Below are positions 26,177 through 35,067 of a DNA stretch of 64,000 nucleotides, piece after piece. Position 1 is the stretch's first letter. Each line of letters begins with the position of its first letter. The notes under the pieces were generated by a model that was given only the letters and a program-made list of their open reading frames with translations, made no database searches and was not told the origin of the DNA. The position numbers were made by a program, and so were the translations under genes. The DNA comes from UBA6054 sp963975575 (GTDB lineage Bacteria > Planctomycetota > Phycisphaerae > Phycisphaerales > UBA1924), in the NCBI GenBank assembly GCA_963975575.1, contig CAXBHL010000005.1, forward strand, positions 62,001-126,000, written 5' to 3'.

Positions 26177-27475
26177 ATGATGACACGCCGCCTCGCAGTG
26201 CTCGCCGCCCTCGCCCCCGGGTTGCTCGCCATTCCCGTCTTCGCCGCGAGCCAACCGCAGATCGGCGACGAGGACGAGGGCCTCAAGTCCAACCGGTACA
26301 TGGAGTACAAGAACCCGAAGGCGTGGGTGGTCAAGGGGCAGTACTTTGTCTACCCGGACGGCCGGCGGGTGAACCGGCTGACCGACTGGCCCGGCTGGAC
26401 CTACGAAAAGTTGGAAATGGTGCTGCCCTATGTCACGCAGACCGGCAACGCCTGGACGACCAAGGAGCAGGCCGACTACCCGGTCGCCCAGATCAACATC
26501 AACTACCGCGCCAACTCCGCGCTGTTCGAAGCCCGCCAGGGCCGCGTTCCCGGGACCGAAGCGCCCTACATGATCTACACCGCGCCCGAGCCGGTGTTCG
26601 TCGACCGGATCCAGTTCGGCTTTGCCAACGCCCTCGTCTGCGCCGAGACCGAGTTCAACGAGAAGGAAGCATGGGACGTGCCCTGGCCGTCCCGGTGGCC
26701 CGTCGACGCGGCGGCCTGGCTCGAACGCGACGCCGTGCTCGATCTCGACGATGAGCAGGGGGTCGATCAGGTGGCCGCGCTGCTGGAGCAGTGGACGGGA
26801 GGGAACGACCCCCGCCAGATCCCGCCGGTCCAGCTCGCCAAGTTTCTCACGGGGAACGTGATCGAGCACATCCGCCACGATGTCCCGGCCACGGAGAACC
26901 CAAGCGGCCGACCCCCGCGCATCGTTCAGTCCGGCACCGGCACGACCAAGACGACCACGATCCTCGATCTGGGCGCGTCGCTGAACTTCTCCGGCATGAT
27001 CGCCGGGCTGAACGTCCAGGACGCGGGAAAGACGGCGGTGTCGGGTCGGGGCTCTCCGCACGACGACACCGTGCTGCTGACGGCGATCCTGCGACGCGCC
27101 GGTATCCCGGCGCGGACCCTCATCGGCGTGGACAAGAACGAGAACGGCAGCCGCAAGCAGGTCAAGAGCTGGGTCGAGTTCGCGCTGGTCGCGCCGGACG
27201 TGGACCGCGTGATCTGGGTTCCGGTCGACCTGTGGGAACTCCGCAGCAGCGGACGCAACACGCGCAACTGGCAGCAGCCCTGGAAGCATTTCGGGACCAG
27301 CGAAGAGCTGCGCGACACCGTCCCGGTGGCGCACCACTTCCATCCGCCGGCCAACTACCGCTCGTACTTCGTCCCCGCCCTCTACGGCATCCGTTCGGAA
27401 GACGAGCTGGACGACGCCGGCATCCAGGGCCTGCTCTTCGACGTCAACTCCCAGCCCAACCGCGGCGGGAACTAA
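26177..27475 (+). CDS. Secreted transglutaminase-like fold protein lacking catalytic Cys and His
   Basis: The protein has 432 residues; ATG 26177 and ATG 26180 are adjacent and CGGAG lies just upstream. A signal peptide (MMTRRLAVLAALAPGLLAIP) is followed by an N-terminal beta domain with aromatic-rich motifs. Around residue 290 comes a transglutaminase-like core: GSPHDDTVLLTAILRRAGIP with ARTLIGV, then KSWVEFAL and IWVPVDLWEL. In active members these read C-H-D-x-A, H-A-W-V-E and W-x-P-V-D. Here the Cys position is Ser/Pro, the His position is Ser, and only the Asp remains. It therefore probably binds rather than cleaves or cross-links. It converges with the adk-like gene. Confidence 0.75.
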   Translation: MMTRRLAVLAALAPGLLAIPVFAASQPQIGDEDEGLKSNRYMEYKNPKAWVVKGQYFVYPDGRRVNRLTDWPGWTYEKLEMVLPYVTQTGNAWTTKEQADYPVAQININYRANSALFEARQGRVPGTEAPYMIYTAPEPVFVDRIQFGFANALVCAETEFNEKEAWDVPWPSRWPVDAAAWLERDAVLDLDDEQGVDQVAALLEQWTGGNDPRQIPPVQLAKFLTGNVIEHIRHDVPATENPSGRPPRIVQSGTGTTKTTTILDLGASLNFSGMIAGLNVQDAGKTAVSGRGSPHDDTVLLTAILRRAGIPARTLIGVDKNENGSRKQVKSWVEFALVAPDVDRVIWVPVDLWELRSSGRNTRNWQQPWKHFGTSEELRDTVPVAHHFHPPANYRSYFVPALYGIRSEDELDDAGIQGLLFDVNSQPNRGGN

Positions 27476-27503
27476 GCGCCCGAGTCCCGCTCATCCGACC
27501 GGC

Positions 27504-28124
27504 TCAGGTGTCCAGCGAGTTGCCGAACCGCGCTTCCTGCAGCGGCGTGACGACCTCGAGGATCTTCTTGAGCACCGCGCCGGGCGAGCCCACCGCGTCG
27601 ACCTCGCGAACCAGCCCCTTGTCGAAGCAGTTCAACACCGGCCGGGTCTCGCGGTCGTAGATATCCAGCCGGTTGCGGACGACCTCTTCCTTCGCGTCGT
27701 CGACGCGCTTCTCCTTGAGGGCCCGCCCGCGGAGGCGCTGGACCATCCGCTCGCGGTCCTTGGCGATCAGGTGCACCACGCACGTCACGTCGATGTGGTC
27801 GCGGATCAGATCCACCTGTCGCACGGTCCGGGGCAGGCCGTCGAGCACCAGCATCTGCTGGTGCGGCCGGAACTGGTTGAGCACCGTGAAGGCGTGGGTG
27901 TAGCGGCTCCACATGTCCACGGTGATCTCGTCGGGCACCAGCTCGCCCCGCGACGAATACTCGAAGAACACCCGACCGAGCTCGCTGCCCTTGTCCATCG
28001 CGCGGAACATGTCCCCGGTGGAGAGGTGGAAGTAGCCCGGGATCTGTCCCAGCAGCTTGCCCTGCGTTCCCTTGCCGGCTCCGGGCGCTCCGAAGAGCAG
28101 CACCGCCTGATACCGATAGCCCAT
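27504..28124 (-). CDS. adk: Adenylate kinase family nucleoside monophosphate kinase
   Basis: The protein has 206 residues starting MGYRYQAVLLFGAPGAGKGT, with GGGAG six bases upstream of 28124 (the frame is open to 28163). The P-loop GAPGAGKGTQ, the NMP-binding HLSTGDMFR, LDGLPRTVRQ and the LID-proximal DRERMVQRLRGR are conserved. The LID has no zinc-binding cysteines. It moves a phosphate between ATP and AMP or a similar nucleotide. DGLPRT instead of the canonical DGFPRT and low similarity in the NMP domain leave open a different nucleotide preference. It lies after fusA on the same strand with a terminator between them. Confidence 0.85.
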   Translation of the reverse strand: MGYRYQAVLLFGAPGAGKGTQGKLLGQIPGYFHLSTGDMFRAMDKGSELGRVFFEYSSRGELVPDEITVDMWSRYTHAFTVLNQFRPHQQMLVLDGLPRTVRQVDLIRDHIDVTCVVHLIAKDRERMVQRLRGRALKEKRVDDAKEEVVRNRLDIYDRETRPVLNCFDKGLVREVDAVGSPGAVLKKILEVVTPLQEARFGNSLDT

Positions 28125-28224
28125 CGCTGGCTCCCGCGGGTTTGCCCGGTCTCCGTCCCTCACGGGACCGGGGTGGTGAGGATAGGTCGGCTGCCCCCGC
28201 CCGGGCCTTCACCGATCCCCAACG

Positions 28225-28257
28225 AAAAAGGGGTGCGGTCCGAGAAGACCGCACCCC
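28225..28257 (-). terminator. Rho-independent terminator after fusA
   Basis: On the minus strand GGGGTGCGGTC and GACCGCACCCC form an 11-bp stem (28257-28247 with 28240-28230) with a 6-base loop, followed by TTTTT (28229-28225). Confidence 0.9.
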
Positions 28258-28290
28258 TGAGATGATGGACTCAGCCCGCCCGTGGCCCGA

Positions 28291-30408
28291 TCAGGCGCCC
28301 GAGGCGATGACTTCCTTCTGCAGGCTGGCCGGCATCGCGCGGTACTCCTGGAACTCCATGGAGTTGGCCGCACGGCCCTGCGACAGGCCGCGGAGCACCG
28401 TGGTGTAGCCGAACAGCTCGCTCAGCGGGACCTCGGCGGTGATCTCCTTGATCATGCCCTTGTCCTCCTGGTCGAGGATCATGCCGCGACGGCTCGACAG
28501 GTCGCCCGTCACGTTGCCCATGTACTCGTTGGGCGTGGTCACGACCACCTTCATGATCGGCTCGAGCAGCACGCTGCCGGCCTTGGCGACCGCCTCGCGC
28601 AGGGCCAGGCGCCCGGCCTGCTCGAAGGCGACCTGCGACGAGTCGACCGGGTGGTACGAGCCGTCGACCAGCTCGACCTTGACGTTGATCAAGGGGTAGC
28701 CCGCGGTCACGCCGCCGATGGCGGTCTGGCGGACGCCGTACTCGATCGAGGGGATGTACTCCTTGGGCACCGAACCGCCGACGATCTTGTTCTCGAAGGC
28801 GATGTTGTCCTTGAAGTTGAGCTTGGCGGCCTCGGCCTCTTCCTTGGTGAAGGGCAGGATGTTGATCGTGCAGTCGCCGAACTGACCACGCCCGCCCGTC
28901 TGCTTGACGAACTTGCCGCGGATGTTCTTGGCGGTGCCGGCGATGGCCTCGCGGTACGACACGCGGGGACGACCGACCTCCACCCCGATCTTCATGTCAC
29001 GCACGAGCTTGTTCTTGATGATCTCAAGGTGCAGCTCGCCCATGCCGGAGATGATGGTCTGGCCGGTTTCCTCGTTGTACTCCGAGCGGAAGGACGGGTC
29101 CTCGCGCCGGATGGTCACCAGGGCCTCGGACAGCTTGCGCTTGTCGTCGGCGGTCTTGGGCTCGATCGACATCGAGATGACCGGCTCGGGGAAGGTCATC
29201 CGCTCGAGTATCACGGGCTGGTCCGGATCGCACAGGGTGTCGCCCGTGATCGAGTCCTTGATGCCGACCACGGCCACGATGTTGCCCGCGCCCGCCTCGT
29301 CGAGGGCCTTGCGGTCCTTGGCGTGCATCTCGAAGATGCGCGAGGCGATCTCACGCTTGTTGTTGCCGGGGTTGAGCGTGCGGGTGCCCTTGATCAGCTT
29401 GCCCGAGTAGATCCGCATGTAGGTCAGGTCGCCGTGGGTGTCCGACACGACCTTGAACACGAGCGCGCTGAACGGCGCCTCGTCCGAGTGGTCGCGGACG
29501 ATCTTCTTCTCCGCGTCCCGCGGGTCGGTGCCGACCATCTCGGGCACCTCCTCGGGGTTGGGCAGGTAGTCGATCACGCCGTCGAGCAGCCGCTGCACGC
29601 CGATGTTCTTCAGGGCCGATCCGCAGAACACGGGGTAGCACTCGCGTGTGATCGTGCCCTTGCGCAGCGCCTTCTTGATGCCCTCGATCGAGACGCTGTT
29701 CTCGTCCTCGAGATACGCGCCCATCAGGTCGTCGTCCAGGCTCACGGCCCCCTCAATCAGCTCGTGCCGCCACTGCTTGGCGCGGTCGATCTCATCGGCG
29801 GGGATCTCCATCTCGGTCACGACCGCGCCCGAGCTGTCCGGCTCGAAGCGGTACGCCTTCATGCCCAGCAGGTCGATGATGCCCTTGAGGTCATCGCCCG
29901 CGCCCCAGGGGATCTGCACGGCGATGGCGTTGGCGCCCAGACGCTTCTTGATGGACTTGAACGAGTAGTCAAAGTCCGCGCCCATCTTGTCCATCTTGTT
30001 GATGAAGCACATGCGCGGCACTTTGTACCGGTCGGCCTGACGCCACACGGTCTCGGACTGCGCTTCCACGCCCTCCTTGCCGTCGAACACCGCCACCGCG
30101 CCGTCGAGCACGCGCAGCGACCGCTCCACCTCGATGGTGAAGTCCACGTGCCCGGGCGTGTCGATCAGGTTGATCTTGTACTCGCGCCCCTTGTGCACCC
30201 ACGGGCAGGTCGTCGCGGCCGACTGGATCGTGATGCCACGCTCCTGCTCTTCCTGCAGGAAGTCCATGGTCGCCGTGCCCTCGTGCACCTCGCCGAGCTT
30301 GTAGTTCTTGCCGGTATAAAACAGGATGCGCTCGGTCACGGTCGTCTTGCCCGCGTCGATGTGGGCGCAGATCCCGATGTTGCGGATGTTTGTCAGGTCG
30401 GTGGCCAT
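28291..30408 (-). CDS. fusA: Elongation factor G
   Basis: The protein has 705 residues, the normal length. GTPase motifs are AHIDAGKTTVTERIL (G1), the switch I segment GEVHEGTATMDFLQEEQERG, DTPGHVDF (G3) and NKMDKMGADF (G4). Domains II-V follow, ending with SSRRGMILDQ and GYTTVLRGLSQGRA, typical of domain V. EF-G drives ribosomal translocation and, with RRF, recycling. The gene stands alone rather than in a str operon with rpsL, rpsG and tuf. Confidence 0.97.
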   Translation of the reverse strand: MATDLTNIRNIGICAHIDAGKTTVTERILFYTGKNYKLGEVHEGTATMDFLQEEQERGITIQSAATTCPWVHKGREYKINLIDTPGHVDFTIEVERSLRVLDGAVAVFDGKEGVEAQSETVWRQADRYKVPRMCFINKMDKMGADFDYSFKSIKKRLGANAIAVQIPWGAGDDLKGIIDLLGMKAYRFEPDSSGAVVTEMEIPADEIDRAKQWRHELIEGAVSLDDDLMGAYLEDENSVSIEGIKKALRKGTITRECYPVFCGSALKNIGVQRLLDGVIDYLPNPEEVPEMVGTDPRDAEKKIVRDHSDEAPFSALVFKVVSDTHGDLTYMRIYSGKLIKGTRTLNPGNNKREIASRIFEMHAKDRKALDEAGAGNIVAVVGIKDSITGDTLCDPDQPVILERMTFPEPVISMSIEPKTADDKRKLSEALVTIRREDPSFRSEYNEETGQTIISGMGELHLEIIKNKLVRDMKIGVEVGRPRVSYREAIAGTAKNIRGKFVKQTGGRGQFGDCTINILPFTKEEAEAAKLNFKDNIAFENKIVGGSVPKEYIPSIEYGVRQTAIGGVTAGYPLINVKVELVDGSYHPVDSSQVAFEQAGRLALREAVAKAGSVLLEPIMKVVVTTPNEYMGNVTGDLSSRRGMILDQEDKGMIKEITAEVPLSELFGYTTVLRGLSQGRAANSMEFQEYRAMPASLQKEVIASGA

Positions 30409-30784
30409 CGCCGTTGTTCCTCTCGCTCGGTCGCCCCGGGGTCGGTTGCCGGGCCAGTCTTCAAACTCAGTCCCGGGTCGCTGCCCGGCCCCGGCAACCC
30501 GCCGGGTCTATCGCTCGCCGTCCCGGATTCACGACCGGGGACGGTCTCATCAATCTGTTCGGTTGCGTCGGATATTGCCCGCCCGCGGCGTTCAAACACC
30601 CGCGCGCATCACGCCCGTGATCGCGCCGGCGGTCTCTGGATCTGGGTCGCCAGTGTCTTCCACCGGACCTGCTCCAAGTCTTCCGGGACCCACGGCCCCG
30701 GGACGCCGCGTGCCCCCGAGGGCACGCATCGCCGGACGAAAGCACAATCCGGCCCGTGATGGTAGCGCCGTAAACCCCATCTTT
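30409..30784 (-). other. Upstream region of fusA
   Basis: These 376 bases carry no supported gene. The only promoter-like pair on the minus strand is TTGAAC (30595-30590) and TATCCG (30574-30569), with a short 15-base spacer. Several GC-rich inverted repeats occur (for example CCCGG/CCGGG pairs around 30460-30540), as expected in such DNA, and I do not assign them a role. Confidence 0.4.
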
Positions 30785-33187
30785 TCAAGGAACATCCGCC
30801 CCGGACCCCGCCCCCGAACCCGCCGAAGGCCCCGGATCGGACCCCGAGTCCCCGCCGGGGACCGTCCCACCCCCGCCCGACCGCCCGACCGCCTCGAGCG
30901 CCGCCCGCCGGGCACCGCTCAGCCGACGACGCGGGTCCAGTTCCAGCCAGTCGTCCCGCGCCAGGGCCCGGGCGGCCCAAACCGCGGCGTCCGCCTCCCG
31001 CCCGGCCCGGCTGAGCGCCTCGGCGATCCGAGCCGCCGACGCCGGCGCGTGGGGCGTCAGCCGGTCCCCCCGCTCCCAGGCCGCCGCCGCCCGCTCCAGA
31101 CGGTCGGTCGCCAACTCGGGCCGCAGATTGGCCCCTTGCTCCCACACCGTGCCCAGCCACGACCACGCGGAGGGGTCGTCGGCCCGGAGCACCACCCCGG
31201 ACTCGGCCGAGGCGAGCGCCTCGTCCCACGCCGCGGAGCCCTCCGGCGTCCCCCGATCCCGGGACGCGATCGTGAGCAGCACCCGACCCAGGGCGATCCG
31301 GGTGCCCGTGTGCCCCGGCCGCGCGTCGAGGGCCTCGCGGAGGCCCCCGACCGCCTCGCCCTGCGATCGCACGACCGCCTCGTCGATCGCCGCCGCCACC
31401 CGTTCCGGGTTCGCCGCCACCGTCCGGCCCAGCCAGCCGGAAAGCCGCCCGGCCAGGTTCTGCATCGAGCCGGCGTCCCCGGCTTCGCGGCCGACCATCA
31501 GGTCCAGACGCGCCGCGGCGATCATCCGCGGCCACGCCGCCGCCCGGTCCAGCCCGCGCTCCCACGCGGCCAGCGCGGGCATCCGCGCGCCCAGAATCAC
31601 GGCGAGCGTCACCATCGCCCCGGCGCCGACCGCCCAGCCGGCCAACCGCCCGCCGGACGCTCGGGACGCAGCGGATTCAGTGGGCAATGCCCCGATCAGC
31701 AAGCCGACCAGCAGGCCCCACAACGGGGCCGAAACCGCCATGACCGGGGTCACGTCCAGCTGGGCATGAACCAGGGCCACCGCGCCCGCGCCAGCGCCGG
31801 CCGCCCGGACCGGGCCCCGCATCGCGCACACCACGCCGGCGACCACCGCCCAGCCCACGCCCCCGATCAGCAGCGCGACCGCGCCCTCGGGCGCGATGGC
31901 GGCCCGGCCCACAAAGGCCGAAAGCAGCACGCACGCCGCCACCACGCCAACCCCCACCCGCACGAGCGTGCGTGACGCCGGTTCCGCGTCCACAGATTCA
32001 GCCGGCCGCGCGCCCGCCTCGGCATCCCTTCGGACTTCGTCCCCGCGCCGGACCAGGCCGATCCCCACCAACCCGACCCACGCGAGCCCGCCCAGCCCGA
32101 GCACGCCCAGCCAATCGAACGCGACGCTGTGCGGGCTGGTCACCTCCTCCGACGCCCGCTCGGGCTTGAGCCGGGTGTAGGCGTCCTGGAAGTTGCCGGG
32201 TCCGACGCCGACCAGAGGATGCTCGGCCCACACCGCCACGGTGCCCCGCTGGTACTGCGAACGGAACAGCAGGCTCAGCTCGCCGATCCGCTCGCCCACC
32301 AGCCCGCGGGTCGTCACCGCCAGAACCACCAGCACCGCCGCCGCCAGCACCGCCCGCCCCGTCCACGCCCGCTGGCGGGCCCAGATCACCGCGACGACCA
32401 GCCCGGCCAACGCCGCCGCCCCGATGCCACCCTTCGAGCCGGTCAGCAGCAGCACCCAGGCCGAAGCGACCGCCCCGGCCACCAGCAAAAGCCGCTCGAC
32501 CCGGCGCGGGCCGGAGCCGAGCGCCGCGGCCAGCAGCCCCACGGCGGAGGCCCCCGCGAAGGTCGCCACCACATTCGTCAGACCGAACCAGCCGGTCGGC
32601 TCGGCGTGCGAGAGGCGTTCTTCGTACATCGCCGCCTCGGCGCTGTCCGGCTCCCAGCCCCGCGCCCGGTAGAAGTCCGCCCGTCCGGCCTCGAAGGACT
32701 CGAGCGTTCTGGGGTGCTCGATGAAAGTCTCCTGAGCCCCGACCGCCGCGAGCATCACCCCGAACCCCAGCGCCAGCCCGACCATGACCCGTCGGGCGCC
32801 CGGCAGGGCCGAACCGGCCCAGGCGCCCACCAGGGCGGCGACGCCCGCCGCGAGATCCGACCCGGGCGAGACGGTCTCGGCGTCCCGGATCGCGTGCCAG
32901 CCCACGACGCCCAACCCGATGGGCAGCAGCACGCCGCGGGCCCACCCCCGCCCGGGCCCCCGGCCCCGCGTCGAGACCAGCACCCCCGCCGCGGCGAGGA
33001 TGATGGCCAGGTTCATTGCCAGGGCCGGCGTGGGGGTCAGCCCGACGATCGGCGGGGCGAACGCGAAGGCGTCGGCCTCCCACCACGGGAACGGCTCGGC
33101 GGCGCTCACCGCGCGCCCGAACGCGCCCGCGATCAGCACCAAAAGCGACAGCCAGCCGAACACCCGCATCGCCCGTTCACGCTCCAT
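30785..33187 (-). CDS. O-antigen ligase/polymerase-like membrane protein with C-terminal helical repeats
   Basis: The protein has 800 residues. About twelve hydrophobic segments fill residues 1-560. The Wzy_C/O-antigen ligase signature is visible: SQYQRGTVAVWAEHPLVGVG with PGNF, followed by EEVTSPHSVAFDWLGVLGL (the conserved H-N/S... periplasmic loop end). Residues 570-760 are soluble, Ala/Arg-rich helical repeats resembling TPR (ALASAESGVVLRADDPSAWS, AAAWERGDRLTPHAPASAAR). The protein ends in a Gly/Ser/Asp-rich tail. It would join or polymerise glycan units on a lipid carrier. Its start overlaps the stop of the MraY/WecA-like gene by 11 bases. Confidence 0.82.
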   Translation of the reverse strand: MERERAMRVFGWLSLLVLIAGAFGRAVSAAEPFPWWEADAFAFAPPIVGLTPTPALAMNLAIILAAAGVLVSTRGRGPGRGWARGVLLPIGLGVVGWHAIRDAETVSPGSDLAAGVAALVGAWAGSALPGARRVMVGLALGFGVMLAAVGAQETFIEHPRTLESFEAGRADFYRARGWEPDSAEAAMYEERLSHAEPTGWFGLTNVVATFAGASAVGLLAAALGSGPRRVERLLLVAGAVASAWVLLLTGSKGGIGAAALAGLVVAVIWARQRAWTGRAVLAAAVLVVLAVTTRGLVGERIGELSLLFRSQYQRGTVAVWAEHPLVGVGPGNFQDAYTRLKPERASEEVTSPHSVAFDWLGVLGLGGLAWVGLVGIGLVRRGDEVRRDAEAGARPAESVDAEPASRTLVRVGVGVVAACVLLSAFVGRAAIAPEGAVALLIGGVGWAVVAGVVCAMRGPVRAAGAGAGAVALVHAQLDVTPVMAVSAPLWGLLVGLLIGALPTESAASRASGGRLAGWAVGAGAMVTLAVILGARMPALAAWERGLDRAAAWPRMIAAARLDLMVGREAGDAGSMQNLAGRLSGWLGRTVAANPERVAAAIDEAVVRSQGEAVGGLREALDARPGHTGTRIALGRVLLTIASRDRGTPEGSAAWDEALASAESGVVLRADDPSAWSWLGTVWEQGANLRPELATDRLERAAAAWERGDRLTPHAPASAARIAEALSRAGREADAAVWAARALARDDWLELDPRRRLSGARRAALEAVGRSGGGGTVPGGDSGSDPGPSAGSGAGSGADVP

Positions 33188-34310
33188 CCGGACCCCGTCC
33201 CGCCCGTCCGGCCCGTTCGACGCGGTGCTCGAACACCGCCAGCACGCCGAGCACCAGCCCGACCTGGCCCGCGATCGCGAACGCCTGCCACGGCGCGGCC
33301 CGGGTCAGCAGCAGGCCGGAGATGCCCGTCGCCCCGGTCAGGCCGACGATGACCGCGACCGCCGCGCGCCTCGAAAGCCCGCGTCGCACGAGCCGGTGCG
33401 AAAAATGCTGCAGGTCTCCGACGAACGGCGACCGTCCCTGGCTGAGCCGGATCGCCGTCACGCTCGCCATGTCGTACAGCGGCACCGCGAGCACGACGAG
33501 CGGCATCAGCACCGCGTACCACGCCGAGACCCCGCCGTCCGAGCCCAGGTAGGTCGTCCGGGTCGTGGTGAACGCCAGGAGATAGCCGACGACCAGCGAG
33601 CCGCCGTCGCCCATGAACATCTTCGCCGGCGGGCGGTTCCAGACCAGAAAGCCGGCGCACGCACCGACCAGCAGCGCCAGCACCCCGCCCACGAACCACT
33701 GCCCGCCGATCAGCGTGGCCGCCAGGAACATCGCGCCGGCGGTCGCCGCCACGCCCGCGCATAGGCCGTCCATGTTGTCCATGAAGTTCATCGCGTTGGT
33801 GACCGCGAGGAACCAGATCAGCGTCACCGCCACGCTCAGCCAGACACCGCCCGCGTAGCCGTCCAGCACCGTCAGCAGGCGCGTGTCGAAAAACGCCGCC
33901 AGCAGCAGCGGGGGGGCGATCATGCAGGCCAGCTTGATCATCGGGCCCAGCGGCCGGCGGTCGTCGATGACCCCCAGCGCGTGCAGCCACACACCGCCCG
34001 CCAGCAGGGCCCACCCCAGCCCCCGAACGCTGCGCATCCCCTCCAGGTGCTCGCCCAGCGCAGACGCCCACGCCGGGATCATCGACGCGTCCACGAACTC
34101 GAGGCCCACCAGCCCGGCGCCCAGCGGCACGAACACCGCCGCGGCGATCCCGATCCCCCCGGTGTTCGGCACCGCGCGGGGGGCGTCCTTGACCTGCCCG
34201 GGGATCGGGCCGGTGTCCATCGCCCCCGCCCGGACGCTCAGCCAACGGACCACGCCGCACGCCGGCCACGCGATCAGGAACGACACCGCCACCAGGATCA
34301 GCACGAGCAT
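33177..34310 (-). CDS. Polyprenyl-phosphate sugar-1-phosphate transferase (MraY/WecA family)
   Basis: The protein has 377 residues from ATG 34310 (MLVLILVAVSFLIAWPACGV); an upstream in-frame GTG/ATG region to 34358 is less likely. Family motifs are present in order: GVIDDRRPLGP (the metal-binding DDxxD-like pair), NAMNFMDNMDGLCAG, MFMGDGGSLVVGY and the cytosolic LQHFSHRLVRRGLSRR (HxxHR loop). About ten transmembrane helices are expected. Enzymes of this family move a sugar-1-phosphate from UDP-sugar to undecaprenyl phosphate, the first step of a surface glycan. With the ligase-like gene it forms a plausible glycan assembly pair. It resembles WecA more than MraY. Confidence 0.88.
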   Translation of the reverse strand: MLVLILVAVSFLIAWPACGVVRWLSVRAGAMDTGPIPGQVKDAPRAVPNTGGIGIAAAVFVPLGAGLVGLEFVDASMIPAWASALGEHLEGMRSVRGLGWALLAGGVWLHALGVIDDRRPLGPMIKLACMIAPPLLLAAFFDTRLLTVLDGYAGGVWLSVAVTLIWFLAVTNAMNFMDNMDGLCAGVAATAGAMFLAATLIGGQWFVGGVLALLVGACAGFLVWNRPPAKMFMGDGGSLVVGYLLAFTTTRTTYLGSDGGVSAWYAVLMPLVVLAVPLYDMASVTAIRLSQGRSPFVGDLQHFSHRLVRRGLSRRAAVAVIVGLTGATGISGLLLTRAAPWQAFAIAGQVGLVLGVLAVFEHRVERAGRAGRGPDGA

Positions 34311-34326
34311 CGACACGCCGCGGAGT

Positions 34327-35067
34327 CTATCGACGCACCCGCCGACGCGCCCGCACATCGGACAGCAGCCCGATCAGCCCCGCCAGCAGCGGGTACAGCA
34401 CGACCACCAGCGCCTGGGCCGCCGAGCCGATCAGCACCAGCCACACCACCCGCAGCGGCCAGGGCCCGAGCCGGTCGATCAGCGTCGGCGAACTCGGCAT
34501 CCGATCGCCCACGTAGCCGTAGTTGGCCCCCGTCGCCGCGTTGAACCCCATCATCGCCAGCACGACCGCCACGCCGATCAGGACCACCCGCCCCCAATCC
34601 TTCCAGCCGGGCCGGTAGTCCACGCCGCCCGCGATCACGCAGCAGCCCGCCGCGATGGTCAGATGCCCCATCCAGAACAGCCAGTACCGCAGGTCGGCCG
34701 GCGCCTCGTTGACCGTCGGCGTGAAGAACCCCTGCGTGCTCAGCCCCAGCCCCCACAGCACCACAACCGCGATCAGCAGCCGATGCCTCGTCCAGATCGC
34801 GAAGGGCAGCAGCAGGTTCGTCAGGTCGCACACGTGCAGCGGCAGGCTCGTGTCCAGCACCCAGTTCTCCGGCAGCACCCACCACAGGTTCGCCAGGAGG
34901 TTCCATCCGAGCACGACGCCGGCGAACCCGTCGGCGAAGGACCGCCCGCCCCGCGCCCGCTCCCGCCGCGCTGCCACGCCGCACGCGAGGCAGACCAGCG
35001 CCGCACCCGCGATGATCGCCGCGTGCGTGCCGCCGAACGGCGCGAAGGGGGTCGCCAGCCAACTCAC
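34327..35067 (-). CDS. YwaF/TIGR02206 family membrane protein, copy 2
   Basis: The protein has 246 residues from GTG 35067, whose GTGA overlaps the stop of copy 1. Seven or so hydrophobic helices are seen. The conserved family blocks are TSLPLHVCDLTNLLLPFAIW, LWGLGLSTQGFFTPTVNEAP and FWMGHLTIAAGC, followed by NAATGANYGYVGDRMPSSPT and a final helix pair. The family is widespread but of unknown function. Its His and Asn residues in the helices are conserved in copy 1 as well. Confidence 0.85.
   Translation of the reverse strand: MSWLATPFAPFGGTHAAIIAGAALVCLACGVAARRERARGGRSFADGFAGVVLGWNLLANLWWVLPENWVLDTSLPLHVCDLTNLLLPFAIWTRHRLLIAVVVLWGLGLSTQGFFTPTVNEAPADLRYWLFWMGHLTIAAGCCVIAGGVDYRPGWKDWGRVVLIGVAVVLAMMGFNAATGANYGYVGDRMPSSPTLIDRLGPWPLRVVWLVLIGSAAQALVVVLYPLLAGLIGLLSDVRARRRVRR

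Noticed and set aside
28282..30759. 825-codon plus-strand open frame opposite fusA
   Set aside because: It is antisense to the highly conserved EF-G gene and has a low-complexity Leu/Val/Asp/Ala-rich sequence typical of a shadow frame.
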